From assembly GCA_963556195.1 (NCBI GenBank), contig CAUVYP010000579.1:744001-808000 (forward strand): DNA of 64,000 nt, given 5' to 3'. This DNA is from Sepiola atlantica (Eukaryota > Mollusca > Cephalopoda > Sepiida > Sepiolidae). This document shows, one piece after another, positions 35,578-49,340 of this stretch (position 1 is the stretch's first letter; each line of letters begins with the position of its first letter). Below the pieces are notes generated by a model, which was not told the DNA's origin, did no database searches, and worked only from the letters and a program-made list of their open reading frames with translations. The translations under genes and the position numbers were made by a program.

Positions 35578-38367
35578 TTGTTGATGTTTTGCGTATTCAG
35601 TTTGTATCGACATATCTCCGGGAGTACAAGAGCTGAACTTCTGAAACTTGGTACTTCAGTAGAAAATGTGTGTCCGCTAATGTCTGCAAAGTTTCGGAGC
35701 ACAATTCTTATAAATGTGGAAGCTAGAAACAAAAGCGATATCAACTTAAAATCGCACTAAATTTTGTTGATGTTTTGCGTATTCAGTTTGTATCGACATA
35801 TCTCCGGGAGTACAAGAGCTGAACTTCTGAAACTTGGTACTTCAGTAGAAAATGTGTGTCCGCTAATGTCTGCAAAGTTTCGGAGCACAATTCTTATAAA
35901 TGTGGAAGTTATTAACACAAGCGATATACCTTTTAAATCGCACTAAATTTTGTTGATGTTTTGCGTATTCAGTTTGTATCGACATATCTCCGGGAGTACA
36001 AGAGCTGAACTTCTGAAACTTGGTACTTCAGTAGAAAATGTGTGTCCGCTAATGTCTGCAAAGTTTCAGAGCACAATTCTTATAAATGTGGAAGTTATAA
36101 ACAAAAGCGATATCAACTTAAAATCGCACTAAATTTTGTTGATGTTTTGCGTATTCAGTTTGTATCGACATATCTCCGGGAGTACAAGAGCTGAACTTCT
36201 GAAACTTGGTACTTCAGTAGAAAATGTGTGTCCGCTAATGTCTGCAAAGTTTCAGAGCACAATTCGAATAAATGTGGAAGTTATAAACAAAAGCGATATC
36301 AACTTAAAATCGCACTAAATTTTGTTGATGTTTTGCGTATTCAGTTTGTATCGACATATCTCCGGGAGTACAAGAGCTGAACTTCTGAAACTTGGTACTT
36401 CAGTAGAAAATGTATGTCCGCTAATGTCTGCAAAGTTTCAGAGCACAATTTGTATAAATGTGGAAGTTATAAACGCAAGCGATATCAACTTAAAATCGCA
36501 CTAAATTTTGTTGATGTTTTGCGTATTCAGTTTGTATCGACATATCTCCGGGAGTACAAGAGCTGAACTTCTGAAACTTGGTACTTCAGTAGAAAATGTG
36601 TGTCCGCTAATGTCTGCAAAGTTTCAGAGCACAATTCTTATAAATGTGGAAGTTATAAACAAAAGCGATATCAACTTAAAATCGCACTAAATTTTGTTGA
36701 TGTTTTGCGTATTCAGTTTGTATCGACATATCTCCGGGAGTACAAGAGCTGAACTTCTGAAACTTGGTACTTCAGTAGAAAATGTGTGTCCGCTAATGTC
36801 TGCAAAGTTTCAGAGCACAATTCTTATAAATGTGGAAGTTATAAACAAAAGCGATATCAACTTAAAATCGCACTAAATTTTGTTGATGTTTTGCGTATTC
36901 AGTTTGTATCGACATATCTCCGGGAGTACAAGAGCTGAACTTCTGAAACTTGGTACTTCAGTAGAAAATGTGTGTCCGCTAATGTCTGCAAAGTTTCAGA
37001 GCACAATTCTTATAAATGTGGAAGTTATAAACAAAAGCGATATCAACTTAAAATCGCACTAAATTTTGTTGATGTTTTGCGTATTCAGTTTGTATCGACA
37101 TATCTCCGGGAGTACAAGAGCTGAACTTCTGAAACTTGGTACTTCAGTAGAAAATGTATGTCCGCTAATGTCTGCAAAGTTTCAGAGCACAATTTGTATA
37201 AATGTGGAAGTTATAAACGCAAGCGATATCAACTTAAAATCGCACTAAATTTTGTTGATGTTTTGCGTATTCAGTTTGTATCGACATATCTCCGGGAGTA
37301 CAAGAGCTGAACTTCTGAAACTTGGTACTTCAGTAGAAAATGTGTGTCCGCTAATGTCTGCAAAGTTTCGGAGCACAATTCTTATAAATGTGGAAGTTAT
37401 AAACAAAAGCGATATTAACTTAAAATCGCACTAAATTTTGTTGATGTTTTGCGTATTCAGTTTGTATCGACATATCTCCGGGAGTACAAGAGCTGAACTT
37501 CTGAAACTTGGTACTTCAGTAGAAAATGTGTGTCCGCTAATGTCTGCAAAGTTTCGGAGCACAATTCTTATAAATGTGGAAGTTATTAACACAAGCGATA
37601 TACCTTTTAAATCGCACTAAATTTTGTTGATGTTTTGCGTATTCAGTTTGTATCGACATATCTCCGGGAGTACAAGAGCTGAACTTCTGAAACTTGGTAC
37701 TTCAGTAGAAAATGTGTGTCCGCTAATGTCTGCAAAGTTTCAGAGCACAATTTGTATAAATGTGGAAGTTATAAACACAAGCGATATCAACTTAAAATCG
37801 CACTAAATTTTGTTGATGTTTTGCGTATTCAGTTTGTATCGACATATCTCCGGGAGTACAAGAGCTGAACTTCTGAAACTTGGTACTTCAGTAGAAAATG
37901 TGTGTCCGCTAATGTCTGCAAAGTTTCGGAGCACAATTCTTATAAATGTGGAAGTTATAAACAAAAGCGATATCAACTTAAAATCGCACTAAATTTTGTT
38001 GATGTTTTGCGTATTCAGTTTGTATCGACATATCTCCGGGAGTACAAGACCTGAACTTCTGAAACTTGGTACTTCAGTAGAAAATGTGTGTCCGCTAATT
38101 TCTGCAAAGTTTCGGAGCACAATTCTTATAAATGTGGAAGTTATTAACAAAAGACTTATCAACTTTAAATCGCACTAAATTTTGTTTATGTTTTGCGTAT
38201 TCAGTTTGTATCGACATATCTCCGGGAGTACAAGAGCTGAACTTCTGAAACGTCGTACATCAGTAGAAAATGTGTGTCCGCTATTGTCTGCAAAGTTTCG
38301 GAGCACAATTCTCATAAATGTGGAAGTTATAAACAAAAGCGATATCAACTTAAAATCGCACTAAATT
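34277..38367 (+). repeat. 22-unit higher-order block, copy 1 (4091 bp)
   Basis: Order is YA, RP, QK, RK(-1), RP, QK, QT, RA, RP, QK, QR, QA, QK, QK, QK, QA, RK, RP, QT, RK, RL, HB. Linked rare alleles are the T-run deletion, ACAAAAGCTG (35392), GAAGCTAGAAAC (35578), GATATTAAC (37252), GACCTGAAC plus CTAATTTCTGC in the RL at 37996, and AAACGTCGTAC in the HB at 38182. All are present in copy 2 at 38554. A single YA unit (38368-38553) separates the copies. Confidence 0.93.
34835..35019 (+). other. Satellite unit with T-run deletion, third copy
   Basis: RK unit of 185 bp with GATGTTTGCG (T run 34844-34846). It lies 1859 bp after the second copy, as expected from the 10-unit tandem duplication. 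Confidence 0.94.
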
Positions 38368-38553
38368 TTGTTGATGTTTTGCGTATTCAGTTTGTATCGA
38401 CATATCTCCGGGAGTACAAGAGCTGAACTTCTGAAACTTGGTACTTCAGTAGAAAATGTGTGTCCGCTAATGTCTGCAAAGTATCGGAGCACAATTCTTA
38501 TAAATGTGGAAGCTATAAACAAAAGCGATATCAACTTAAAATCGCACTAAATT

Positions 38554-41500
38554 TTGTTGATGTTTTGCGTATTCAGTTTGTATCGACATATCTCCGGGAG
38601 TACAAGAGCTGAACTTCTGAAACTTGGTACTTCAGTAGAAAATGTGTGTCCGCTAATGTCTGCAAAGTATCGGAGCACAATTCTTATAAATGTGGAAGCT
38701 ATAAACAAAAGCGATATCAACTTAAAATCGCACTAAATTTTGTTGATGTTTTGCGTATTCAGTTTGTATCGACATATCTCCGGGAGTACAAGAGCTGAAC
38801 TTCTGAAACTTGGTACTTCAGTAGAAAATGTGTGTCCGCTAATGTCTGCAAAGTTTCGGAGCACAATTCTTATAAATGTGGAAGTTATTAACACAAGCGA
38901 TATACCTTTTAAATCGCACTAAATTTTGTTGATGTTTTGCGTATTCAGTTTGTATCGACATATCTCCGGGAGTACAAGAGCTGAACTTCTGAAACTTGGT
39001 ACTTCAGTAGAAAATGTGTGTCCGCTAATGTCTGCAAAGTTTCAGAGCACAATTCTTATAAATGTGGAAGTTATAAACAAAAGCGATATCAACTTAAAAT
39101 CGCACTAAATTTTGTTGATGTTTGCGTATTCAGTTTGTATCGACATATCTCCGGGAGTACAAGAGCTGAACTTCTGAAACTTGGTACTTCAGTAGAAAAT
39201 GTGTGTCCGCTAATGTCTGCAAAGTTTCGGAGCACAATTCTTATAAATGTGGAAGTTATAAACAAAAGCGATATCAACTTAAAATCGCACTAAATTTTGT
39301 TGATGTTTTGCGTATTCAGTTTGTATCGACATATCTCCGGGAGTACAAGAGCTGAACTTCTGAAACTTGGTACTTCAGTAGAAAATGTGTGTCCGCTAAT
39401 GTCTGCAAAGTTTCGGAGCACAATTCTTATAAATGTGGAAGTTATTAACACAAGCGATATACCTTTTAAATCGCACTAAATTTTGTTGATGTTTTGCGTA
39501 TTCAGTTTGTATCGACATATCTCCGGGAGTACAAGAGCTGAACTTCTGAAACTTGGTACTTCAGTAGAAAATGTGTGTCCGCTAATGTCTGCAAAGTTTC
39601 AGAGCACAATTCTTATAAATGTGGAAGTTATAAACAAAAGCGATATCAACTTAAAATCGCACTAAATTTTGTTGATGTTTTGCGTATTCAGTTTGTATCG
39701 ACATATCTCCGGGAGTACAAAAGCTGAACTTCTGAAACTTGGTACTTCAGTAGAAAATGTGTGTCCGCTAATGTCTGCAAAGTTTCAGAGCACAATTTGT
39801 ATAAATGTGGAAGTTATAAACACAAGCGATATCAACTTAAAATCGCACTAAATTTTGTTGATGTTTTGCGTATTCAGTTTGTATCGACATATCTCCGGGA
39901 GTACAAGAGCTGAACTTCTGAAACTTGGTACTTCAGTAGAAAATGTGTGTCCGCTAATGTCTGCAAAGTTTCGGAGCACAATTCTTATAAATGTGGAAGC
40001 TAGAAACAAAAGCGATATCAACTTAAAATCGCACTAAATTTTGTTGATGTTTTGCGTATTCAGTTTGTATCGACATATCTCCGGGAGTACAAGAGCTGAA
40101 CTTCTGAAACTTGGTACTTCAGTAGAAAATGTGTGTCCGCTAATGTCTGCAAAGTTTCGGAGCACAATTCTTATAAATGTGGAAGTTATTAACACAAGCG
40201 ATATACCTTTTAAATCGCACTAAATTTTGTTGATGTTTTGCGTATTCAGTTTGTATCGACATATCTCCGGGAGTACAAGAGCTGAACTTCTGAAACTTGG
40301 TACTTCAGTAGAAAATGTGTGTCCGCTAATGTCTGCAAAGTTTCAGAGCACAATTCTTATAAATGTGGAAGTTATAAACAAAAGCGATATCAACTTAAAA
40401 TCGCACTAAATTTTGTTGATGTTTTGCGTATTCAGTTTGTATCGACATATCTCCGGGAGTACAAGAGCTGAACTTCTGAAACTTGGTACTTCAGTAGAAA
40501 ATGTGTGTCCGCTAATGTCTGCAAAGTTTCAGAGCACAATTCGAATAAATGTGGAAGTTATAAACAAAAGCGATATCAACTTAAAATCGCACTAAATTTT
40601 GTTGATGTTTTGCGTATTCAGTTTGTATCGACATATATCCGGGAGTACAAGAGCTGAACTTCTGAAACTTGGTACTTCAGTAGAAAATGTATGTCCGCTA
40701 ATGTCTGCAAAGTTTCAGAGCACAATTTGTATAAATGTGGAAGTTATAAACGCAAGCGATATCAACTTAAAATCGCACTAAATTTTGTTGATGTTTTGCG
40801 TATTCAGTTTGTATCGACATATCTCCGGGAGTACAAGAGCTGAACTTCTGAAACTTGGTACTTCAGTAGAAAATGTGTGTCCGCTAATGTCTGCAAAGTT
40901 TCAGAGCACAATTCTTATAAATGTGGAAGTTATAAACAAAAGCGATATCAACTTAAAATCGCACTAAATTTTGTTGATGTTTTGCGTATTCAGTTTGTAT
41001 CGACATATCTCCGGGAGTACAAGAGCTGAACTTCTGAAACTTGGTACTTCAGTAGAAAATGTGTGTCCGCTAATGTCTGCAAAGTTTCAGAGCACAATTC
41101 TTATAAATGTGGAAGTTATAAACAAAAGCGATATCAACTTAAAATCGCACTAAATTTTGTTGATGTTTTGCGTATTCAGTTTGTATCGACATATCTCCGG
41201 GAGTACAAGAGCTGAACTTCTGAAACTTGGTACTTCAGTAGAAAATGTGTGTCCGCTAATGTCTGCAAAGTTTCAGAGCACAATTCTTATAAATGTGGAA
41301 GTTATAAACAAAAGCGATATCAACTTAAAATCGCACTAAATTTTGTTGATGTTTTGCGTATTCAGTTTGTATCGACATATCTCCGGGAGTACAAGAGCTG
41401 AACTTCTGAAACTTGGTACTTCAGTAGAAAATGTATGTCCGCTAATGTCTGCAAAGTTTCAGAGCACAATTTGTATAAATGTGGAAGTTATAAACGCAAG

Positions 41501-42644
41501 CGATATCAACTTAAAATCGCACTAAATTTTGTTGATGTTTTGCGTATTCAGTTTGTATCGACATATCTCCGGGAGTACAAGAGCTGAACTTCTGAAACTT
41601 GGTACTTCAGTAGAAAATGTGTGTCCGCTAATGTCTGCAAAGTTTCGGAGCACAATTCTTATAAATGTGGAAGTTATAAACAAAAGCGATATTAACTTAA
41701 AATCGCACTAAATTTTGTTGATGTTTTGCGTATTCAGTTTGTATCGACATATCTCCGGGAGTACAAGAGCTGAACTTCTGAAACTTGGTACTTCAGTAGA
41801 AAATGTGTGTCCGCTAATGTCTGCAAAGTTTCGGAGCACAATTCTTATAAATGTGGAAGTTATTAACACAAGCGATATACCTTTTAAATCGCACTAAATT
41901 TTGTTGATGTTTTGCGTATTCAGTTTGTATCGACATATCTCCGGGAGTACAAGAGCTGAACTTCTGAAACTTGGTACTTCAGTAGAAAATGTGTGTCCGC
42001 TAATGTCTGCAAAGTTTCAGAGCACAATTTGTATAAATGTGGAAGTTATAAACACAAGCGATATCAACTTAAAATCGCACTAAATTTTGTTGATGTTTTG
42101 CGTATTCAGTTTGTATCGACATATCTCCGGGAGTACAAGAGCTGAACTTCTGAAACTTGGTACTTCAGTAGAAAATGTGTGTCCGCTAATGTCTGCAAAG
42201 TTTCGGAGCACAATTCTTATAAATGTGGAAGTTATAAACAAAAGCGATATCAACTTAAAATCGCACTAAATTTTGTTGATGTTTTGCGTATTCAGTTTGT
42301 ATCGACATATCTCCGGGAGTACAAGACCTGAACTTCTGAAACTTGGTACTTCAGTAGAAAATGTGTGTCCGCTAATTTCTGCAAAGTTTCGGAGCACAAT
42401 TCTTATAAATGTGGAAGTTATTAACAAAAGACTTATCAACTTTAAATCGCACTAAATTTTGTTTATGTTTTGCGTATTCAGTTTGTATCGACATATCTCC
42501 GGGAGTACAAGAGCTGAACTTCTGAAACGTCGTACATCAGTAGAAAATGTGTGTCCGCTATTGTCTGCAAAGTTTCGGAGCACAATTCTCATAAATGTGG
42601 AAGTTATAAACAAAAGCGATATCAACTTAAAATCGCACTAAATT
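38554..42644 (+). repeat. 22-unit higher-order block, copy 2 (4091 bp)
   Basis: Same order, length and rare alleles as 34277-38367, at a period of 23 units less 1 bp (4277 bp). One difference I noticed is ACATATATCC in place of ACATATCTCC in the QA at 40599. The copies are otherwise very alike, so the duplication looks recent. Confidence 0.93.
39112..39296 (+). other. Satellite unit with T-run deletion, fourth copy
   Basis: RK unit of 185 bp with GATGTTTGCG (T run 39121-39123). It lies 4277 bp after the third copy, matching the period of the 22-unit block. Confidence 0.94.
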
Positions 42645-45062
42645 TTGTTGATGTTTTGCGTATTCAGTTTGTATCGACATATCTCCGGGAGTACAAGAGC
42701 TGAACTTCTGAAACTTGGTACTTCAGTAGAAAATGTGTGTCCGCTAATGTCTGCAAAGTTTCGGAGCACAATTCTTATAAATGTGGAAGTTATAAACAAA
42801 AGCGATATCAACTTAAAATCGCACTAAATTTTGTTGATGTTTTGCGTATTCAGTTTGTATCGACATATCTCCGGGAGTACAAGAGCTGAACTTCTGAAAC
42901 TTGGTACTTCAGTAGAAAATGTGTGTCCGCTAATGTCTGCAAAGTTTCAGAGCACAATTCTTATAAATGTGGAAGTTATAAACAAAAGCGATATCAACTT
43001 AAAATCGCACTAAATTTTGTTGATGTTTTGCGTATTCAGTTTGTATCGACATATCTCCGGGAGTACAAGAGCTGAACTTCTGAAACTTGGTACTTCAGTA
43101 GAAAATGTATGTCCGCTAATGTCTGCAAAGTTTCAGAGCACAATTTGTATAAATGTGGAAGTTATAAACGCAAGCGATATCAACTTAAAATCGCACTAAA
43201 TTTTGTTGATGTTTTGCGTATTCAGTTTGTATCGACATATCTCCGGGAGTACAAGAGCTGAACTTCTGAAACTTGGTACTTCAGTAGAAAATGTGTGTCC
43301 GCTAATGTCTGCAAAGTTTCAGAGCACAATTCTTATAAATGTGGAAGTTATAAACAAAAGCGATATCAACTTAAAATCGCACTAAATTTTGTTGATGTTT
43401 TGCGTATTCAGTTTGTATCGACATATCTCCGGGAGTACAAGAGCTGAACTTCTGAAACTTGGTACTTCAGTAGAAAATGTGTGTCCGCTAATGTCTGCAA
43501 AGTTTCAGAGCACAATTCTTATAAATGTGGAAGTTATAAACAAAAGCGATATCAACTTAAAATCGCACTAAATTTTGTTGATGTTTTGCGTATTCAGTTT
43601 GTATCGACATATCTCCGGGAGTACAAGAGCTGAACTTCTGAAACTTGGTACTTCAGTAGAAAATGTGTGTCCGCTAATGTCTGCAAAGTTTCAGAGCACA
43701 ATTCTTATAAATGTGGAAGTTATAAACAAAAGCGATATCAACTTAAAATCGCACTAAATTTTGTTGATGTTTTGCGTATTCAGTTTGTATCGACATATCT
43801 CCGGGAGTACAAGAGCTGAACTTCTGAAACTTGGTACTTCAGTAGAAAATGTATGTCCGCTAATGTCTGCAAAGTTTCAGAGCACAATTTGTATAAATGT
43901 GGAAGTTATAAACGCAAGCGATACCAACTTAAAATCGCACTAAATTTTGTTGATGTTTTGCGTATTCAGTTTGTATCGACATATCTCCGGGAGTACAAGA
44001 GCTGAACTTCTGAAACTTGGTACTTCAGTAGAAAATGTGTGTCCGCTAATGTCTGCAAAGTTTCGGAGCACAATTCTTATAAATGTGGAAGTTATAAACA
44101 AAAGCGATATTAACTTAAAATCGCACTAAATTTTGTTGATGTTTTGCGTATTCAGTTTGTATCGACATATCTCCGGGAGTACAAGAGCTGAACTTCTGAA
44201 ACTTGGTACTTCAGTAGAAAATGTGTGTCCGCTAATGTCTGCAAAGTTTCGGAGCACAATTCTTATAAATGTGGAAGTTATTAACACAAGCGATATACCT
44301 TTTAAATCGCACTAAATTTTGTTGATGTTTTGCGTATTCAGTTTGTATCGACATATCTCCGGGAGTACAAGAGCTGAACTTCTGAAACTTGGTACTTCAG
44401 TAGGAAATGTGTGTCCGCTAATGTCTGCAAAGTTTCAGAGCACAATTTGTATAAATGTGGAAGTTATAAACACAAGCGATATCAACTTAAAATCGCACTA
44501 AATTTTGTTGATGTTTTGCGTATTCAGTTTGTATCGACATATCTCCGGGAGTACAAGAGCTGAACTTCTGAAACTTGGTACTTCAGTAGAAAATGTGTGT
44601 CCGCTAATGTCTGCAAAGTTTCGGAGCACAATTCTTATAAATGTGGAAGTTATAAACAAAAGCGATATCAACTTAAAATCGCACTAAATTTTGTTGATGT
44701 TTTGCGTATTCAGTTTGTATCGACATATCTCCGGGAGTACAAGACCTGAACTTCTGAAACTTGGTACTTCAGTAGAAAATGTGTGTCCGCTAATTTCTGC
44801 AAAGTTTCGGAGCACAATTCTTATAAATGTGGAAGTTATTAACAAAAGACTTATCAACTTTAAATCGCACTAAATTTTGTTTATGTTTTGCGTATTCAGT
44901 TTGTATCGACATATCTCCGGGAGTACAAGAGCTGAACTTCTGAAACGTCGTACATCAGTAGAAAATGTGTGTCCGCTATTGTCTGCAAAGTTTCGGAGCA
45001 CAATTCTCATAAATGTGGAAGTTATAAACAAAAGCGATATCAACTTAAAATCGCACTAAATT
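42645..45062 (+). repeat. 13-unit block with third partial copy of the 22-unit block
   Basis: Order is RK, QK, QA, QK, QK, QK, QA, RK, RP, QT, RK, RL, HB. The last eleven units (43017-45062) match 40599-42644, including GATATTAAC (43947), GACCTGAAC with CTAATTTCTGC (44691) and AAACGTCGTAC (44877). The offset is 13 units, so only the right half of the block was copied. Private changes are GATACCAAC at 43921-43930 and GTAGGAAATG near 44403. Confidence 0.91.
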
Positions 45063-48000
45063 TTGTTGATGTTTTGCGTATTCAGTTTGTATCGACATAT
45101 CTCCGGGAGTACAAGAGCTGAACTTCTGAAACTTGGTACTTCAGTAGAAAATGTGTGTCCGCTAATGTCTGCAAAGTTTCGGAGCACAATTCTTATAAAT
45201 GTGGAAGTTATTAACACAAGCGATATACCTTTTAAATCGCACTAAATTTTGTTGATGTTTTGCGTATTCAGTTTGTATCGACATATCTCCGGGAGTACAA
45301 GAGCTGAACCTCTGAAACTTGGTACTTCAGTAGAAAATGTGTGTCCGCTAATGTCTGCAAAGTTTCAGAGCACAATTCTTATAAATGTGGAAGTTATAAA
45401 CAAAAGCGATATCAACTTAAAATCGCATTAAATTTTGTTGATGTTTTGCGTATTCAGTTTGTATCGACATATCTCCGGGAGTACAAGAGCTGAACTTCTG
45501 AAACTTGGTACTTCAGTAGAAAATGTGTGTCCGCTAATGTCTGCAAAGTTTCGGAGCACAATTCTTATAAATGTGGAAGTTATTAACACAAGCGATATAC
45601 CTTTTAAATCGCACTAAATTTTGTTGATGTTTTGCGTATTCAGTTTGTATCGACATATCTCCGGGAGTACAAGAGCTGAACTTCTGAAACTTGGTACTTC
45701 AGTAGAAAATGTGTGTCCGCTAATGTCTGCAAAGTTTCAGAGCACAATTCTTATAAATGTGGAAGTTATAAACAAAAGCGATATCAACTTAAAATCGCAC
45801 TAAATTTTGTTGATGTTTTGCGTATTCAGTTTGTATCGACATATCTCCGGGAGTACAAGAGCTGAACTTCTGAAACTTGGTACTTCAGTAGAAAATGTGT
45901 GTCCGCTAATGTCTGCAAAGTTTCGGAGCACAATTCTTATAAATGTGGAAGTTATAAACAAAAGCGATATCAACTTAAAATCGCACTAAATTTTGTTGAT
46001 GTTTTGCGTATTCAGTTTGTATCGACATATCTCCGGGAGTACAAGAGCTGAACTTCTGAAACTTGGTACTTCAGTAGAAAATGTGTGTCCGCTAATGTCT
46101 GCAAAGTTTCGGAGCACAATTCTTATAAATGTGGAAGTTATTAACACAAGCGATATACCTTTTAAATCGCACTAAATTTTGTTGATGTTTTGCGTATTCA
46201 GTTTGTATCGACATATCTCCGGGAGTACAAGAGCTGAACTTCTGAAACTTGGTACTTCAGTAGAAAATGTGTGTCCGCTAATGTCTGCAAAGTTTCAGAG
46301 CACAATTCGAATAAATGTGGAAGTTATAAACAAAAGCGATATCAACTTAAAATCGCACTAAATTTTGTTGATGTTTTGCGTATTCAGTTTGTATCGACAT
46401 ATCTCCGGGAGTACAAGAGCTGAACTTCTGAAACTTGGTACTTCAGTAGAAAATGTATGTCCGCTAATGTCTGCAAAGTTTCAGAGCACAATTTGTATAA
46501 ATGTGGAAGTTATAAACGCAAGCGATATCAACTTAAAATCGCACTAAATTTTGTTGATGTTTTGCGTATTCAGTTTGTATCGACATATCTCCGGGAGTAC
46601 AAGAGCTGAACTTCTGAAACTTGGTACTTCAGTAGAAAATGTGTGTCCGCTAATGTCTGCAAAGTTTCAGAGCACAATTCTTATAAATGTGGAAGTTATA
46701 AATAAAAGCGATATCAACTTAAAATCGCACTAAATTTTGTTGATGTTTTGCGTATTCAGTTTGTATCGACATATCTCCGGGAGTACAAGAGCTGAACTTC
46801 TGAAACTTGGTACTTCAGTAGAAAATGTGTGTCCGCTAATGTCTGCAAAGTTTCGGAGCACAATTCTTATAAATGTGGAAGTTATAAACAAAAGCGATAT
46901 CAACTTAAAATCGCACTAAATTTTGTTGATGTTTTGCGTATTCAGTTTGTATCGACATATCTCCGGGAGTACAAGAGCTGAACTTCTGAAACTTGGTACT
47001 TCAGTAGAAAATGTGTGTCCGCTAATGTCTGCAAAGTTTCAGAGCACAATTTGTATAAATGTGGAAGTTATAAACACAAGCGATATCAACTTAAAATCGC
47101 ACTAAATTTTGTTGATGTTTTGCGTATTCAGTTTGTATCGACATATCTCCGGGAGTACAAGAGCTGAACTTCTGAAACTTGGTACTTCAGTAGAAAATGT
47201 GTGTCCGCTAATGTCTGCAAAGTTTCGGAGCACAATTCTTATAAATGTGGAAGTTATTAACACAAGCGATATACCTTTTAAATCGCACTAAATTTTGTTG
47301 ATGTTTTGCGTATTCAGTTTGTATCGACATATCTCCGGGAGTACAAGAGCTGAACTTCTGAAACTTGGTACTTCAGTAGAAAATGTATGTCCGCTAATGT
47401 CTGCAAAGTTTCAGAGCACAATTCTGATAAATGTGGAAGTTATAAACAAAAGCGATATCAACTTAAAATCGCACTAAATTTTGTTGATGTTTTGCGTATT
47501 CAGTTTGTATCGACATATCTCCGGGAGTACAAGAGCTGAACTTCTGAAACTTGGTACTTCAGTAGAAAATGTGTGTCCGCTAATGTCTGCAAAGTTTCGG
47601 AGCACAATTCTTATAAATGTGGAAGTTATAAACAAAAGCGATATCAACTTAAAATCGCATTAAATTTTGTTGATGTTTTGCGTATTCAGTTTGTATCGAC
47701 ATATCTCCGGGAGTACAAGAGCTGAACTTCTGAAACTTGGTACTTCAGTAGAAAATGTGTGTCCGCTAATGTCTGCAAAGTTTCGGAGCACAATTCTTAT
47801 AAATGTGGAAGTTATTAACACAAGCGATATACCTTTTAAATCGCACTAAATTTTGTTGATGTTTTGCGTATTCAGTTTGTATCGACATATCTCCGGGAGT
47901 ACAAGAGCTGAACTTCTGAAACTTGGTACTTCAGTAGAAAATGTGTGTCCGCTAATGTCTGCAAAGTTTCAGAGCACAATTCTTATAAATGTGGAAGTTA

Positions 48001-49340
48001 TAAACAAAAGCGATATCAACTTAAAATCGCACTAAATTTTGTTGATGTTTTGCGTATTCAGTTTGTATCGACATATCTCCGGGAGTACAAGAGCTGAACT
48101 TCTGAAACTTGGTACTTCAGTAGAAAATGTGTGTCCGCTAATGTCTGCAAAGTTTCGGAGCACAATTCTTATAAATGTGGAAGTTATAAACAAAAGCGAT
48201 ATCAACTTAAAATCGCACTAAATTTTGTTGATGTTTTGCGTATTCAGTTTGTATCGACATATCTCCGGGAGTACAAGAGCTGAACTTCTGAAACTTGGTA
48301 CTTCAGTAGAAAATGTGTGTCCGCTAATGTCTGCAAAGTTTCGGAGCACAATTCTTATAAATGTGGAAGTTATTAACACAAGCGATATACCTTTTAAATC
48401 GCACTAAATTTTGTTGATGTTTTGCGTATTCAGTTTGTATCGACATATCTCCGGGAGTACAAGAGCTGAACTTCTGAAACTTGGTACTTCAGTAGAAAAT
48501 GTGTGTCCGCTAATGTCTGCAAAGTTTCAGAGCACAATTCGAATAAATGTGGAAGTTATAAACAAAAGCGATATCAACTTAAAATCGCACTAAATTTTGT
48601 TGATGTTTTGCGTATTCAGTTTGTATCGACATATCTCCGGGAGTACAAGAGCTGAACTTCTGAAACTTGGTACTTCAGTAGAAAATGTATGTCCGCTAAT
48701 GTCTGCAAAGTTTCAGAGCACAATTTGTATAAATGTGGAAGTTATAAACGCAAGCGATATCAACTTAAAATCGCACTAAATTTTGTTGATGTTTTGCGTA
48801 TTCAGTTTGTATCGACATATCTCCGGGAGTACAAGAGCTGAACTTCTGAAACTTGGTACTTCAGTAGAAAATGTGTGTCCGCTAATGTCTGCAAAGTTTC
48901 AGAGCACAATTCTTATAAATGTGGAAGTTATAAATAAAAGCGATATCAACTTAAAATCGCACTAAATTTTGTTGATGTTTTGCGTATTCAGTTTGTATCG
49001 ACATATCTCCGGGAGTACAAGAGCTGAACTTCTGAAACTTGGTACTTCAGTAGAAAATGTGTGTCCGCTAATGTCTGCAAAGTTTCAGAGCACAATTCTT
49101 ATAAATGTGGAAGTTATAAACAAAAGCGATATCAACTTAAAATCGCACTAAATTTTGTTGATGTTTTGCGTATTCAGTTTGTATCGACATATCTCCGGGA
49201 GTACAAGAGCTGAACTTCTGAAACTTGGTACTTCAGTAGAAAATGTATGTCCGCTAATGTCTGCAAAGTTTCAGAGCACAATTTGTATAAATGTGGAAGT
49301 TATAAACGCAAGCGATATCAACTTAAAATCGCACTAAATT
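45063..49340 (+). repeat. 23-unit block with an internal 12-unit period
   Basis: Order is RP, QK, RP, QK, RK, RP, QR, QA, QK, RK, QT, RP, QK, RK, RP, QK, RK, RP, QR, QA, QK, QK, QA. The seven units at 45435-46736 recur at 47667-48968. Both end in a QK with AAATAAAAGCG (46551 and 48783), found nowhere else. Both are preceded by a unit ending in CGCATTAAA (near 45427 and 47657). The QK at 47295 has GTATGT and CTGATA, alleles seen again at 49899 and 52690. Confidence 0.89.
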
